From an uncultured Fodinibius sp. (GTDB lineage Bacteria > Bacteroidota > Rhodothermia > Balneolales > Balneolaceae), in contig CAJXMW010000005.1 in assembly GCA_913056235.1 (NCBI GenBank), positions 360,212 to 424,211 on the forward strand: DNA of 64,000 nt. The letters run 5' to 3'. This document shows, in pieces, positions 56,301 through 64,000 of this stretch. Both the position numbers and the translations under genes were made by a program. Within the stretch, counting starts at the first letter, position 1. Every line of letters begins with the position of its first letter. The notes under the pieces were generated by a model. It was not told the origin of the DNA and searched no databases. It saw only the letters and a program-made list of their open reading frames with translations.

Positions 56301-57902
56301 GGCGTGGGACTTATTTCTCCACCGCCCCATCACGATATTTATTCTATTGAGGATTTAGCACAACTGATTCACGATCTCAAAAATGCCAACAAGGAAGCCC
56401 GCATTAACGTGAAGTTGGTTTCCGCCGTGGGGGTAGGAACAATTGCGGCCGGCGTCTCCAAAGGACATGCGGATGTAATCCTGATCAGTGGTCACGACGG
56501 CGGTACGGGTGCTTCTCCGCAGACGAGTATCAAACACGCAGGACTGCCCTGGGAGCTTGGTCTTTCCGAGACGCACCAGACGTTGGTGATGAACAACCTC
56601 CGTAGCCGTGTGGCACTTGAAACGGATGGGCAGATCAAAACAGGTCGTGATATTGCGGTAGCGGCACTGCTCGGCGGCGAAGAATACGGTTTTGGTACCA
56701 GCGCGCTGGTTACGCTGGGCTGTATCATGATGCGCGTCTGCCATCTCAATACGTGTCCCGTAGGAATTGCCACGCAGGATCCCGAATTGCGTGAAAAATT
56801 CACAGGCGATCCAGAGTATGTAGTCAACTTTATGAAATTCGTAGCCCAGGATCTGCGTGAACACATGGCCACGCTCGGCTTCCGTACGGTGGATGAGATG
56901 ATTGGCCGAGTGGACAAACTGAAGCAGAAAGAAACCGATCACTGGAAAGCAAAGCTGCTGGATTTGTCGCCAATCCTGCACCGTCCGGATGCGGCTGAAC
57001 GCGTAAATACCCGGTGCTGCATCCCGCAAGAACACGGACTGGCAAATGCGATGGACATCCAAACGCTGATGGATATCTGCGACCCAGCCCTTAAGGATGG
57101 AAAAAGAGTGGAGGCCACACTGCCTATCAAAAATACGAACCGCGTAGTAGGTACCATTGTGGGCAGTGAAGTTACGCGCCGCCACGGCTCGGAAGGCCTT
57201 CCCGAAGATACCATCCATCTGAAATTTAACGGTTCGGCGGGGCAGAGTTTTGGCGCTTTCATCCCAAAGGGAATGACCCTAGAACTGGAGGGGGATGCCA
57301 ATGACTATTTCGGCAAAGGGCTCTCGGGCGGAAAACTGATTCTATATCCCTCGGAGGATTCACGCTTTAATCCCGCCGACAATATCATATTAGGCAACGT
57401 ATCGTTTTATGGGGCCACAAGTGGACAAGCCTACATCCGCGGGAAAGCCGGCGAACGTTTTTGCGTGCGCAATAGCGGACTCCGTGCCGTGGTAGAGTCC
57501 GTGGGCGATCACGCCTGCGAATACATGACGGGCGGGCGCGTGGTGGTGCTCGGTGATACAGGCCGCAACTTCGGCGCCGGGATGTCAGGCGGTATTGCCT
57601 ATATCCTAGACCAGGATCAAAATTTTCATAAGCATTGCAACCGTGAGATGGTGGAGCTTGGTAAGCTGCAGAATGATGATGAAATCGACGAGGTCTATGA
57701 CATGATTCGACGTCACGCGGAATATACCGACAGCCACCGCGCCTGGAAAGTGCTGGCCAAGTGGCAGGAAATGATTCCTCACTTTGTGAAAGTACTGCCG
57801 AAGGATTTCAAGCAGATGCAGCGCTCTATCAAATGGGCCAAGGAAAAAGGTCTGGATGAAAAAGAGGCCGAAATGGAAGCCTTCCTGGAAAATAAGGCGT
57901 GA
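53343..57902 (+). CDS. gltB: glutamate synthase, large subunit
   Basis: 1519 residues. A short propeptide ends before Cys17 (HDACGMGFV), the N-terminal nucleophile of the class-II amidotransferase domain. The central and FMN-binding synthase domains follow ([25 protein letters not shown]), then cysteines for the 3Fe-4S cluster ([15 protein letters not shown]) and the C-terminal GxGxG beta-helix ([21 protein letters not shown]). Transfers the glutamine amide to 2-oxoglutarate. Operon with gltD (39-base gap). Confidence 0.97.
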   Translation: MASDQGLYQSKHEHDACGMGFVVNINGRQSHKIVQQALTVLHNLDHRGATGSEANTGDGAGILMQIPHKFLEHSCRGLGFKLPRPGQYGVGMLFLPPDREDRLPCEEVVEDIVEDEGLEVLGWRKVPTDNSYLGDSAKDAEPSVRQIFVSRSRDISTDLDFERKLYVIRRRASKAIAESNLTDKDYFYIPSLSSRTIIYKGMLTPTQLKDFYPDLTDYRLETGLALIHSRFSTNTFPSWELAHPYRYLIHNGEINTMRGNQNAMHAREAQLGSQLFGDNLDDLTPIIQEGGSDSAKFDNCLEFLRLSGRSLPHAMMMMIPEPWEKHESMDEDLKAFYEYHSCIMEPWDGPASIAFTDGKMVGATLDRNGLRPSRYYVTNDDTVVLASEVGVLDIPPEDVVYKDRLQPGRMLLVDTEEGRIKSDEEIKQQIANEHPYREWLDDNLVDFKDLPFEFEDELSIPHEEIIHRQKVFGYTYEDLNINVGPMAEDMLQPVGAMGNDAPIAVLSNEPQLLYNYFKQLFAQVTNPPIDPIREKLITSTETTLGSEGNILDPQPDSCRQIKLDTPILKNEELAKLKNINMSGFKSKTLPILFDVNSGGDGLEEALDQLFEQADQAIDNGTNILILSDRDFDQQKAPIPALLAVAGLHHHLIRKGTRTEVGIVLESGEPRETHHFCTLLGYGVEGINPYMAYESLHDLIEQDHLEMSFERAQRGYNKAVVKGIVKVMSKMGISTIKSYRGAQIFEALGIDKDVIDKYFTWTDSRIGGVDLDTIAQEAKMRHRRAYPNYKTNGQVLDEGGQYKWRKGSEYHAYNPKTVHTLQLATKNGDYQLYKEYTELINEQDDPPPNLRSLLDFDFDESESIPLEEVEPVEEICKRFKTGAMSYGSISEETHETLAIAMNRIGGKSNTGEGGEDPKRYTPDPNGDSRRSSIKQVASGRFGVTSEYLTESEEIQIKMAQGAKPGEGGELPGRKVYPWIADVRLSTPGVGLISPPPHHDIYSIEDLAQLIHDLKNANKEARINVKLVSAVGVGTIAAGVSKGHADVILISGHDGGTGASPQTSIKHAGLPWELGLSETHQTLVMNNLRSRVALETDGQIKTGRDIAVAALLGGEEYGFGTSALVTLGCIMMRVCHLNTCPVGIATQDPELREKFTGDPEYVVNFMKFVAQDLREHMATLGFRTVDEMIGRVDKLKQKETDHWKAKLLDLSPILHRPDAAERVNTRCCIPQEHGLANAMDIQTLMDICDPALKDGKRVEATLPIKNTNRVVGTIVGSEVTRRHGSEGLPEDTIHLKFNGSAGQSFGAFIPKGMTLELEGDANDYFGKGLSGGKLILYPSEDSRFNPADNIILGNVSFYGATSGQAYIRGKAGERFCVRNSGLRAVVESVGDHACEYMTGGRVVVLGDTGRNFGAGMSGGIAYILDQDQNFHKHCNREMVELGKLQNDDEIDEVYDMIRRHAEYTDSHRAWKVLAKWQEMIPHFVKVLPKDFKQMQRSIKWAKEKGLDEKEAEMEAFLENKA

Positions 57903-57941
57903 ATTAAAAATATAAATATTAAACTAATGAGCTAAGCAACT

Positions 57942-59426
57942 ATGGGTAAGCCAACCGGATTTATGGAATATGATCGGGAAGACACCCCCAGTCGGGATCC
58001 CAAAGAGCGGGTCAAGGACTGGGATGAATTCCACGAGCATCAAACCGAAGAAAAGTTAAAAGAACAGGGAGCCCGCTGCATGGATTGTGGAGTGCCTTTT
58101 TGCCAGACCGGAGAAGAAAAAGATGGCAAAACGATGGGCTGTCCCATCCACAACCTGATTCCCGAGTGGAACGACTTGGTTTACAACGACAAGTGGAAAG
58201 AAGCGTTGCACCGGCTGCACAAGACGAACAACTTTCCCGAGTTTACCGGACGCGCTTGCCCCGCCCCCTGCGAGGGATCCTGCGTGTTGGGCATCATCGA
58301 GCCACCGGTGGCTATCAAAAGTATCGAGCAGGCCATCATTGACAAGGGCTTCGAGGAGGGATGGGTTAAGCCGAATCCACCGGAAAACCGGACCGATAAA
58401 AAAATCGCGATCGTTGGCTCTGGTCCGGCCGGGTTGGCCGCCGCTGATCAGCTCAACAAAGCGGGTCATAATGTGACGGTTTATGAGCGTCACGACAAGA
58501 TTGGCGGACTGCTGATGTACGGCATTCCCAACCAAAAGCTGGAAAAATCAGTCGTACAGCGCCGGGTTGACCTGTTGGCTGACGAAGGCATCAATTTTAT
58601 CACCAATACTGAAATTGGCACAGATCTACACGCCACCAAGCTCACCAAAAATTACGATGCCGTAATCCTGGCCGGCGGGGCCACCAATCCGCGCGACCTG
58701 GAGATTGAGGGACGGAATCTCGACGGTATCCATTTTGCAATGGAGTTTCTACATGCTAACGTTGAAAGCCTGCTGGATTCCAATCACGATGATGGCAACT
58801 ACATATCTGCCAAAGATAAAGATGTGATCGTAATTGGTGGCGGCGACACCGGTACCGACTGCGTGAGCACCTCTTTGCGTCACGGCTGTAAGAATCTAAC
58901 CCAATTTGAAATCCTGCCCAAACCGCCCGACAGCCGCAGTGAAGATAACCCCTGGCCCGAATGGCCCAACGTTTACAAGGTGGATTACGGACAGGAAGAG
59001 GCCAAGGCTCGTTTTGGGGATGATCCGCGGCAGTACCAGGTAATGACCAAGAAATTTGTAGGCGATGGTGAGGGTAACGTTAAAGAATTGCATACCGTGG
59101 AAATTGAATGGGTGACCAACGACGACGGCCGGAAGGTACCCAAAGAAATTGAGGGTACGGAAAAAGTCTGGGAGGCTGACCTGGTGCTACTGGCTATGGG
59201 TTTTTTAGGTCCCGAAAACCCAGTGCTCGAGCAGCTGAAAGTAGACCGTGACGACCGAACCAACGCCAATGCCGAGCATGGCGACTACCACACCAACGTG
59301 GATGGCGTGTTTGCTGCCGGCGACATGCGCCGCGGCCAAAGCCTGCTGGTCTGGGCCATCAACGAAGGCCGGGGCGCCGCCCGCGAATGCGACCGATACT
59401 TAATGGGAGCTACAGAATTGCCCTGA
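57942..59426 (+). CDS. gltD: glutamate synthase, small subunit
   Basis: 494 residues. N-terminal cysteines for 4Fe-4S clusters ([30 protein letters not shown]), FAD-binding [13 protein letters not shown] and NADPH-binding GGGDTGTDC, ending with the FAD-contact segment [19 protein letters not shown]. Passes electrons from NADPH to GltB. Full length. Confidence 0.97.
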   Translation: MGKPTGFMEYDREDTPSRDPKERVKDWDEFHEHQTEEKLKEQGARCMDCGVPFCQTGEEKDGKTMGCPIHNLIPEWNDLVYNDKWKEALHRLHKTNNFPEFTGRACPAPCEGSCVLGIIEPPVAIKSIEQAIIDKGFEEGWVKPNPPENRTDKKIAIVGSGPAGLAAADQLNKAGHNVTVYERHDKIGGLLMYGIPNQKLEKSVVQRRVDLLADEGINFITNTEIGTDLHATKLTKNYDAVILAGGATNPRDLEIEGRNLDGIHFAMEFLHANVESLLDSNHDDGNYISAKDKDVIVIGGGDTGTDCVSTSLRHGCKNLTQFEILPKPPDSRSEDNPWPEWPNVYKVDYGQEEAKARFGDDPRQYQVMTKKFVGDGEGNVKELHTVEIEWVTNDDGRKVPKEIEGTEKVWEADLVLLAMGFLGPENPVLEQLKVDRDDRTNANAEHGDYHTNVDGVFAAGDMRRGQSLLVWAINEGRGAARECDRYLMGATELP

Positions 59427-59546
59427 CATTAGGTGCTCTAAATACTTCTTTACGATTTATAAAGTCTTATTTTGCGGTTACTCTCCCCTGTCGTAAATTA
59501 GTAACACAACGAGGTGCATTGACAGGTAAGGGGTGACTTCTATTAT

Positions 59547-60089
59547 ATGCAAACCGAAATTGAAAAAATACAAACCCTGTTAGCTTCTGCAGAAAAAGCT
59601 CGCAGAGAGAAACGGTTTGAAGATGCTAAACGAGATGTTGTTTCTGCCTTGGCTATCTCGCGCCTTATTCAACAGGTAGACTTCCGGGTCCAGTCACTGA
59701 ATGACCTGGCCAGGATTGAGCGGGATCTTGGCAACACAATTACAGCTATTGCCGGCTATATGAAACTGGTGAAACTATACCAGAAAAACAGTAATCAAGC
59801 TGGCATTGCCCATTCCTATCGGCATCTGGCAGATATCTATTTGGAGGCAAACCACCTGGAAAAAGCCGACGTATACTATCGAAAAGCTATTGAGATCTAC
59901 AAAAATAAGGCTCATCAATCCTCTCTTGATTTAGCCAACGCATCACGCGGACTGGCGCTGCTAAAAGTCAGGCAAGAAAAAATCCAAGAGGCGCTGGACA
60001 TCTGGGAACATGCGCGTAAACTTTATGCAACCAATAAAATCAATAAAGGGGTTAAGGAGTGCGACCGGTGGATTGCCAAGCTTCAGTAA
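59547..60089 (+). CDS. tetratricopeptide-repeat protein
   Basis: 180 residues, all helical, about four TPR units (for example IAHSYRHLADIYLEANHLEKADVYYRKAIEIY and the following unit LANASRGLALLKVRQEKIQEALDIWEHARKLY, each cited only as repeat boundaries). No signal peptide; cytoplasmic scaffold of unknown partner. It starts about 120 bases after gltD and has its own spacing. Confidence 0.82.
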   Translation: MQTEIEKIQTLLASAEKARREKRFEDAKRDVVSALAISRLIQQVDFRVQSLNDLARIERDLGNTITAIAGYMKLVKLYQKNSNQAGIAHSYRHLADIYLEANHLEKADVYYRKAIEIYKNKAHQSSLDLANASRGLALLKVRQEKIQEALDIWEHARKLYATNKINKGVKECDRWIAKLQ

Positions 60090-60149
60090 GCGTCTTTTAA
60101 ACCCTTGAAAACTCGCTGTCCCAATACTATAGGACTTTCTAACCTACGT

Positions 60150-60448
60150 TAAATTACTCTTAAAAAGATGCTTTTCACCAGTGTATTGGGTAATATGGAT
60201 TTGAGAAAGAGGGATAATATTGCGTCCCCTTACACTGAGTAATGAATCGACAAGAGACTAAAAGAGATGACTCTTAAGCGTTTTAACTATTCGCAAAGAG
60301 TTCCGAGAGAATAACGAAGACAATACTATTCCCGTAAGGGAACAGCTGATATCTACAGACAGCTTACTTACTAACACGATAGAGTGGCTATTGGGGTAGC
60401 TAACTCTAAATATTAAGGGCCGATCGGAAGATCGGCCCTTTTCTTTTT
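60150..60448 (+). ncRNA. candidate small RNA or long 3' UTR ending in a strong terminator
   Basis: The 377-base gap 60090-60466 holds no ORF of note. It ends on the + strand with AAGGGCCGATC, loop GGAA, GATCGGCCCTT (60415-60440) and TTCTTTTT. Upstream are hairpins such as TTCCC-GTAA-GGGAA (60329-60342, a GNRA loop) and a GGCTA/TAGCT stem near 60385-60400. A 325-base 3' UTR for the TPR gene would be unusual, so an independent RNA is likely. Core motifs of tmRNA, RNase P and SRP RNA are not seen; 6S RNA could not be confirmed. The 5' end is unknown. Confidence 0.4.
60415..60440 (+). terminator. intrinsic terminator
   Basis: Perfect 11-bp stem with tetraloop GGAA followed by TTCTTTTT; it faces the convergent S9 peptidase gene. 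Confidence 0.9.
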
Positions 60449-60466
60449 ATACCTATCTGATCCTAA

Positions 60467-62875
60467 TTAGTTCCCACTGACTGCAGAATTCGATGGAGGT
60501 TCAATATCTTTCAGGTGTTTCACAAAATAATCCCATCGGAGATTTCTGAAGTACGAACGCGCGTAGCCAAATCCATGACTCACGTTGGGAATCATAAGCA
60601 TATCGAAATCCTTATTCGCCTTAATTAACGCCTCAGCCATCAACAGCGTATTCGTCGGCGGCACGTTGCTGTCCATAGTACCATGTGCAATCAGCAGATC
60701 TCCTTCCAGGTTTTCAGCTAGTAGTTCATTGGCCTGTTTGTCGTAATTGTCGCCCTGCTCAAACAAGCTCAGTTCTTTCTTGGTGACGTTTTCTTTCTTC
60801 TTGAGCAGACCGTGCCATTTTTCACCCCAGTCAGCCTCGTAATTTCGGTTGTCATGGTTCCCCGCCCCCGAAACGGCCGCGTCGTAAAAATCGGGATACT
60901 CCAGAATAGCGCGGGTGGAAGCAAATCCTCCGCCCGAGTGTCCCCAGATGCCAACGCGCGATGTATCCATCCAGCTGTGGCGTTCGGCCAACTGTTCGAT
61001 CGTTCCCTTTTGATCAGGCAGGCCATTGTCGCCCATATCGCCATAACAGGCATCATGAAATGATTTGGAACGTCCCGGCGTGCAGGTTGCATCAACCTCT
61101 ACAACGATAAAACCGAGCTCAGCTACCGCTTGTTTATCAGAACGCGATGGCTGGAACGAACGCGATCCCACGCTCCCCGACTGGGGACCAGGATACAAGT
61201 AGTTAAGTACCGGATAGGATTTAGACGGATCAAAGTTCGACGGTTTATACATCAGGCCATAGAGATCCGTTTCACCGTCGCGGGCCTTCACCGTAAACTG
61301 CTTAGGGGCTACCCAGCCGTCCTTTTTCAACGGGCTGATGTCGGCCTCTTCAAGTTTCATCATTTCTTCGCCATCCCGGTTACGAATCACTGAAACCGGC
61401 GGTGTATCGGGTGTCGAATACGTATCGGTAAAATATTCTTTCGAATCAGACCAAGTGATCTCATGGTTCATCCGCTGTGGTGTCAGGTTCGTCAGGCCAC
61501 TCCCGTCCATATTTATTTTATACAAAAAGTGGTAATAGGGATTGCCCTCTTCCCGATTCGAACCGGTAAAGTAGATCGTGCGATTTTCTTCATCCACATG
61601 CTCCAGATCAAGCACCCGCCAGTTACCTTCGGTAATTTGATGCTTCAGTTCGCCGGTCTCCAGATCATACAGATAGAGATGCCCCCAGTTGTCGCGCTCC
61701 GAGAACCAGATCACTTCGTTGGATTCCTCCAATACCGTCCAGCTTTCATCGCTGTAGCCGGACTCGTAATAGGTATCCGTTTCTTCTTTAAGGATATCGC
61801 GTACTTTGCCGGTCTGCGGATCGGCGGCTCGCAGTTGAGCAGTCTGATGATTTCGGGATGAAGAAACAAAATACAGCGTTGAGCCATCTTCGCTCCATTC
61901 GTTATCAAGGAAGCGTCCGCCCCAACTGGCAATGTGATCAGAAATAGTCGAGCGGTGGAAATCGGGATCCATGTTAAGGCGCGATACTTTCGGCTCAGAA
62001 TTCTCGTTGCCCAAATGCACAACCACGCGCTCAATCTTAAAAACCGTGCTGTCGCCGGGGAATGGATACTTCCAGCGCTCCAGCTTGGAATGTCCCACTT
62101 CGGTGCTGTATAGATACATCTCACCAACCCCGCGGCTGTCGTGCTGGAAGGTAGAAATCTTTTCGGAATTTGGTCCCCACAGCAACACGGGTCGATCACT
62201 TTTAGCCCATCCCGCATTGTTGGTAGCGTAACCGTAGTACTGCTTGCCGTCGGTAGTCAACTGAGTATGTTCACCAGTTTCGGTGTTGCGCACCCACAGG
62301 TTATAGTTTTTGATGTAAGCCGCTTTCTTGCCGTCGGGCGACAAGATCTCGGTACGCTTTTTTTCATCCTGCAGTTCGTTGGTCTCATAACTGCTTAAAT
62401 TCGTTTCGTAGCGCTGCCCACTCATTTCGTATTGCAACGTATTATTGTCTTTAGACAACTCAATGGATTGCAGGGAAAGCTCCATTGGCTCCAACTCCTT
62501 ATCCGTAAATTCACTTAAACTGTCAGCCAGACGCTGATGGTCGAATGCTTCTCGTTTTTCACCCGTTTCGGGATTTGCCAATATATACTTGGTGCCCTCG
62601 GGCGTGCGCGTGTTATATATTAATAGTCCATCCGATGACCAGCTCTGACCGGAAACGGTGCCAAGCACTTTATCATAGGTATTCTGCCACAGAAATTTCT
62701 TAGCACGCTGATAATCCTCAACAGTCACCGATGGCTGCTCTTTGGGTTCCATCTGCTTTTTATTTTGAGCAGCCGGTTCTTTTTCCATAGTCGCCTGCTG
62801 CTGGGCACAACCAACACTAGCAAAGATGAGCAATAGAGGAAAACCAAAAAGTTTGAGGGCTGATGTTTTCATCAT
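60467..62875 (-). CDS. S9-family (dipeptidyl-peptidase IV-like) serine peptidase lipoprotein
   Basis: 802 residues. Signal with lipobox SVGC (lipidated Cys23). Beta-propeller domain about 60-540, alpha/beta-hydrolase domain about 545-795 with nucleophile Ser647 in GHSGGG, Asp in GTMDSNVPP and His in NVSHGFG. The usual DPP4 motif is GWSYGG; GHSGGG is a variant found in bacterial prolyl-oligopeptidase-like members. Expected to cleave Xaa-Pro or similar dipeptides outside the cytoplasm. Either of two adjacent ATGs (62875, 62872) may start it. Confidence 0.92.
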   Translation of the reverse strand: MMKTSALKLFGFPLLLIFASVGCAQQQATMEKEPAAQNKKQMEPKEQPSVTVEDYQRAKKFLWQNTYDKVLGTVSGQSWSSDGLLIYNTRTPEGTKYILANPETGEKREAFDHQRLADSLSEFTDKELEPMELSLQSIELSKDNNTLQYEMSGQRYETNLSSYETNELQDEKKRTEILSPDGKKAAYIKNYNLWVRNTETGEHTQLTTDGKQYYGYATNNAGWAKSDRPVLLWGPNSEKISTFQHDSRGVGEMYLYSTEVGHSKLERWKYPFPGDSTVFKIERVVVHLGNENSEPKVSRLNMDPDFHRSTISDHIASWGGRFLDNEWSEDGSTLYFVSSSRNHQTAQLRAADPQTGKVRDILKEETDTYYESGYSDESWTVLEESNEVIWFSERDNWGHLYLYDLETGELKHQITEGNWRVLDLEHVDEENRTIYFTGSNREEGNPYYHFLYKINMDGSGLTNLTPQRMNHEITWSDSKEYFTDTYSTPDTPPVSVIRNRDGEEMMKLEEADISPLKKDGWVAPKQFTVKARDGETDLYGLMYKPSNFDPSKSYPVLNYLYPGPQSGSVGSRSFQPSRSDKQAVAELGFIVVEVDATCTPGRSKSFHDACYGDMGDNGLPDQKGTIEQLAERHSWMDTSRVGIWGHSGGGFASTRAILEYPDFYDAAVSGAGNHDNRNYEADWGEKWHGLLKKKENVTKKELSLFEQGDNYDKQANELLAENLEGDLLIAHGTMDSNVPPTNTLLMAEALIKANKDFDMLMIPNVSHGFGYARSYFRNLRWDYFVKHLKDIEPPSNSAVSGN

Positions 62876-63073
62876 AACATATTTTTGTGAAGGGGTTAAA
62901 AAACACTTTGCAAACTAGCCAGCCTAAGAATAGCCGAAAATTATAAGGATGGCAAAGCCACACAGTTATCTTTTTAACAGATAACTGATTTTTAAAAAGA
63001 CAAGCGATTATTAATTTGATTTTTAAATATTCATCTCCAAGATTTAGTATCTAATTCCAAACTGATCACAAGT

Positions 63074-63946
63074 ATGAGCGCAGTTAATCAAGAAATACTA
63101 GTCGACCTACCTAGCATTTGTCTCAACTTCCCCAAACCACCCAAAAATGAAATAAGACGTGATAATTTCATTTCAACTATTGAAAGTTTCTTTAAAGGAG
63201 ATTCAAATATCATTTTCATTGAGGGTGAAGAGGGAGTAGGAAAAACTAATATACTATCACAATTTGCTAGGAAACATAGTAAAAAAACAATTTCCATATT
63301 TATTGAGCCTACAAGCAGATATGCTTACGAGCCAATTTTTCTAAAGAGAGTATTTTGCGAACAGCTCAACTGGATTTTAAACAACGAACCCCTTGAAAAA
63401 AAAGAAATTGATAATTCTTATATATCATTAGCTATTCAACAGTTATCAAAAAAAGCAAAAAGAGAGGGTGATTTTTTCGTAATAGTTGATGGACTACCAG
63501 ATTTACCAGAAAACAAAGGAAGGTTGACAAGATTCCTACTTCATGATCTGGTTCCAACTGGATTTCAAGGATTTAAATTTATTATTACCGGAAATAAAGA
63601 GAATTATGAAGACCACATAAAGAAGATATCAAACTGCAAATCCTTACCAATATCTCCATTTTCCTTAGATGAATCTACAAAATATTTAAAACAAAATAGT
63701 ACTGGCCAATACAACAAAAACGACTTTAAAGAAATCCATAAGATGTGCGAAGGCGTTCCTGGAAAATTAGAAATTGTTTCTAGGATGCTTAATAAAAACC
63801 AATCTTTGAATGATTTAAGAAGTGAAAAGCCTGATGTTCTTCCTGAATTTATTGCTATTGAGTGGGATCAAATTAAGGACTCACTATCTAAGACTGAAAG
63901 AGAAGCGATAGCAATTATTGCAATTGTAGGCTTCCCCGAAAGTTGA
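63074..63946 (+). pseudogene. STAND-like P-loop NTPase, cut by an insertion sequence
   Basis: Open for 290 residues, then ended by a TGA that belongs to the inserted element. Walker A GEEGVGKTN near residues 51-59, Walker B FFVIVDGLPDLP near 135-146, a sensor-like FKFIITGN and a winged-helix segment (SLDESTKYL, MCEGVPGKLE) as in NACHT/NB-ARC-type STAND proteins. The sensor and repeat part expected after residue 290 is missing from the window. Codon use is distinctly AT-rich compared with all neighbours, suggesting acquisition. Many such proteins act in phage defence, but no effector domain is visible here. Confidence 0.7.
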
Positions 63947-64000
63947 CCGTTTGAAAGTAGAGAAAATTCACTACTTTCTACTATGAAAAAATCACGATTC
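63944..64000 (+). mobile_element. left end of an IS3-family-like element (partial)
   Basis: From TGACCG at 63944 the base composition and frame change. GAAAGTAG (63953-63960) and CTACTTTC (63971-63978) form a short inverted repeat, then ATG 63983 starts MKKSRF, the usual beginning of IS3-family OrfA (MKKSRFT...). The frame runs off the window end. The boundary is inferred from the TG start typical of IS ends; the right end and target duplication are not visible. Confidence 0.6.
63983..64000 (+). CDS. first six codons of a probable IS3-type transposase OrfA (partial)
   Basis: ATG AAA AAA TCA CGA TTC encodes MKKSRF, matching the common N-terminus of helix-turn-helix OrfA proteins of IS3 elements. 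Only 18 bases are seen, so the call depends on context. Confidence 0.5.

Noticed and set aside
60150..60448. tmRNA, RNase P RNA or SRP RNA in the non-coding stretch
   Set aside because: The conserved blocks of these RNAs (tRNA-like ends and tag frame, GAGGAAAGTCC, the SRP hairpin) are absent; kept only as an unnamed candidate RNA.

Overview
The window looks like chromosomal DNA of a Bacteroidota/Balneolota-type bacterium, possibly of the Balneolaceae (Fodinibius, Gracilimonas and relatives). This assignment rests on gene content: an alternative Bacteroidota-type GlmU, DUF3127, DUF4412 and WbqC proteins, many lipoproteins and secreted peptidases, a TonB-receptor/PepSY iron locus, weak or absent Shine-Dalgarno sites at most starts, and a TAnnTTTG-type -7 element before the cold-shock gene. 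No rRNA is present, so the placement is inference.

Layout. 1-4680: the end of a TonB-dependent receptor, two PepSY membrane proteins around a small CxxC protein, a secreted CbiX-like protein and a convergent DtxR-type regulator (metal or tetrapyrrole acquisition). 4752-10658: secreted thioredoxin, membrane SpoIIE-type phosphatase, NRDE protein, NhaC antiporter. 10888-14289: tandem M14 carboxypeptidase-like proteins, the first lacking every catalytic residue. 14290-14581: a cluster of three perfect or near-perfect palindromes. 14582-24993: gltX, WbqC protein, class V aminotransferase, a 38-residue membrane peptide with an SSS symporter, a CNNM/CorC protein, a zinc-metalloprotease lipoprotein, a methyltransferase and a holin-like membrane protein. 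25327-25816: a gene-poor stretch with clustered DnaA boxes. 25817-30879: a copper-type set (HMA-AraC regulator, APC permease with UspA tail, CopA). 30998-36345: glmS, glmU-like gene, SLC13 transporter, cold-shock protein, tRNA-Leu(CAG). 36455-44301: APH/P-loop protein, small membrane proteins, a decayed amidohydrolase, NlpC/P60 lipoprotein, pdxJ, era. 44334-44924: a RAYT transposase gene with an in-frame stop and an internal palindrome. 44937-47783: M1 peptidase and a PAS histidine kinase.

47937-53240 is the most interesting part. The metY-metX-thrA operon (methionine from aspartate) is preceded by two stacked control devices. First comes a 25-codon leader ORF with a Cys/Met-rich run, a protector-like hairpin, a possible antiterminator and an intrinsic terminator. 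Then comes a SAM-I riboswitch with its own terminator. The first device looks like ribosome-mediated attenuation on Cys/Met-tRNA supply; the second senses S-adenosylmethionine. gltB-gltD (glutamate synthase) follow.

59547-64000: a TPR protein, an untranslated stretch ending in a strong terminator (candidate small RNA), an S9 peptidase lipoprotein, and an AT-rich STAND-like NTPase gene that is cut near residue 290 by what looks like the left end of an IS3-family element running off the window.
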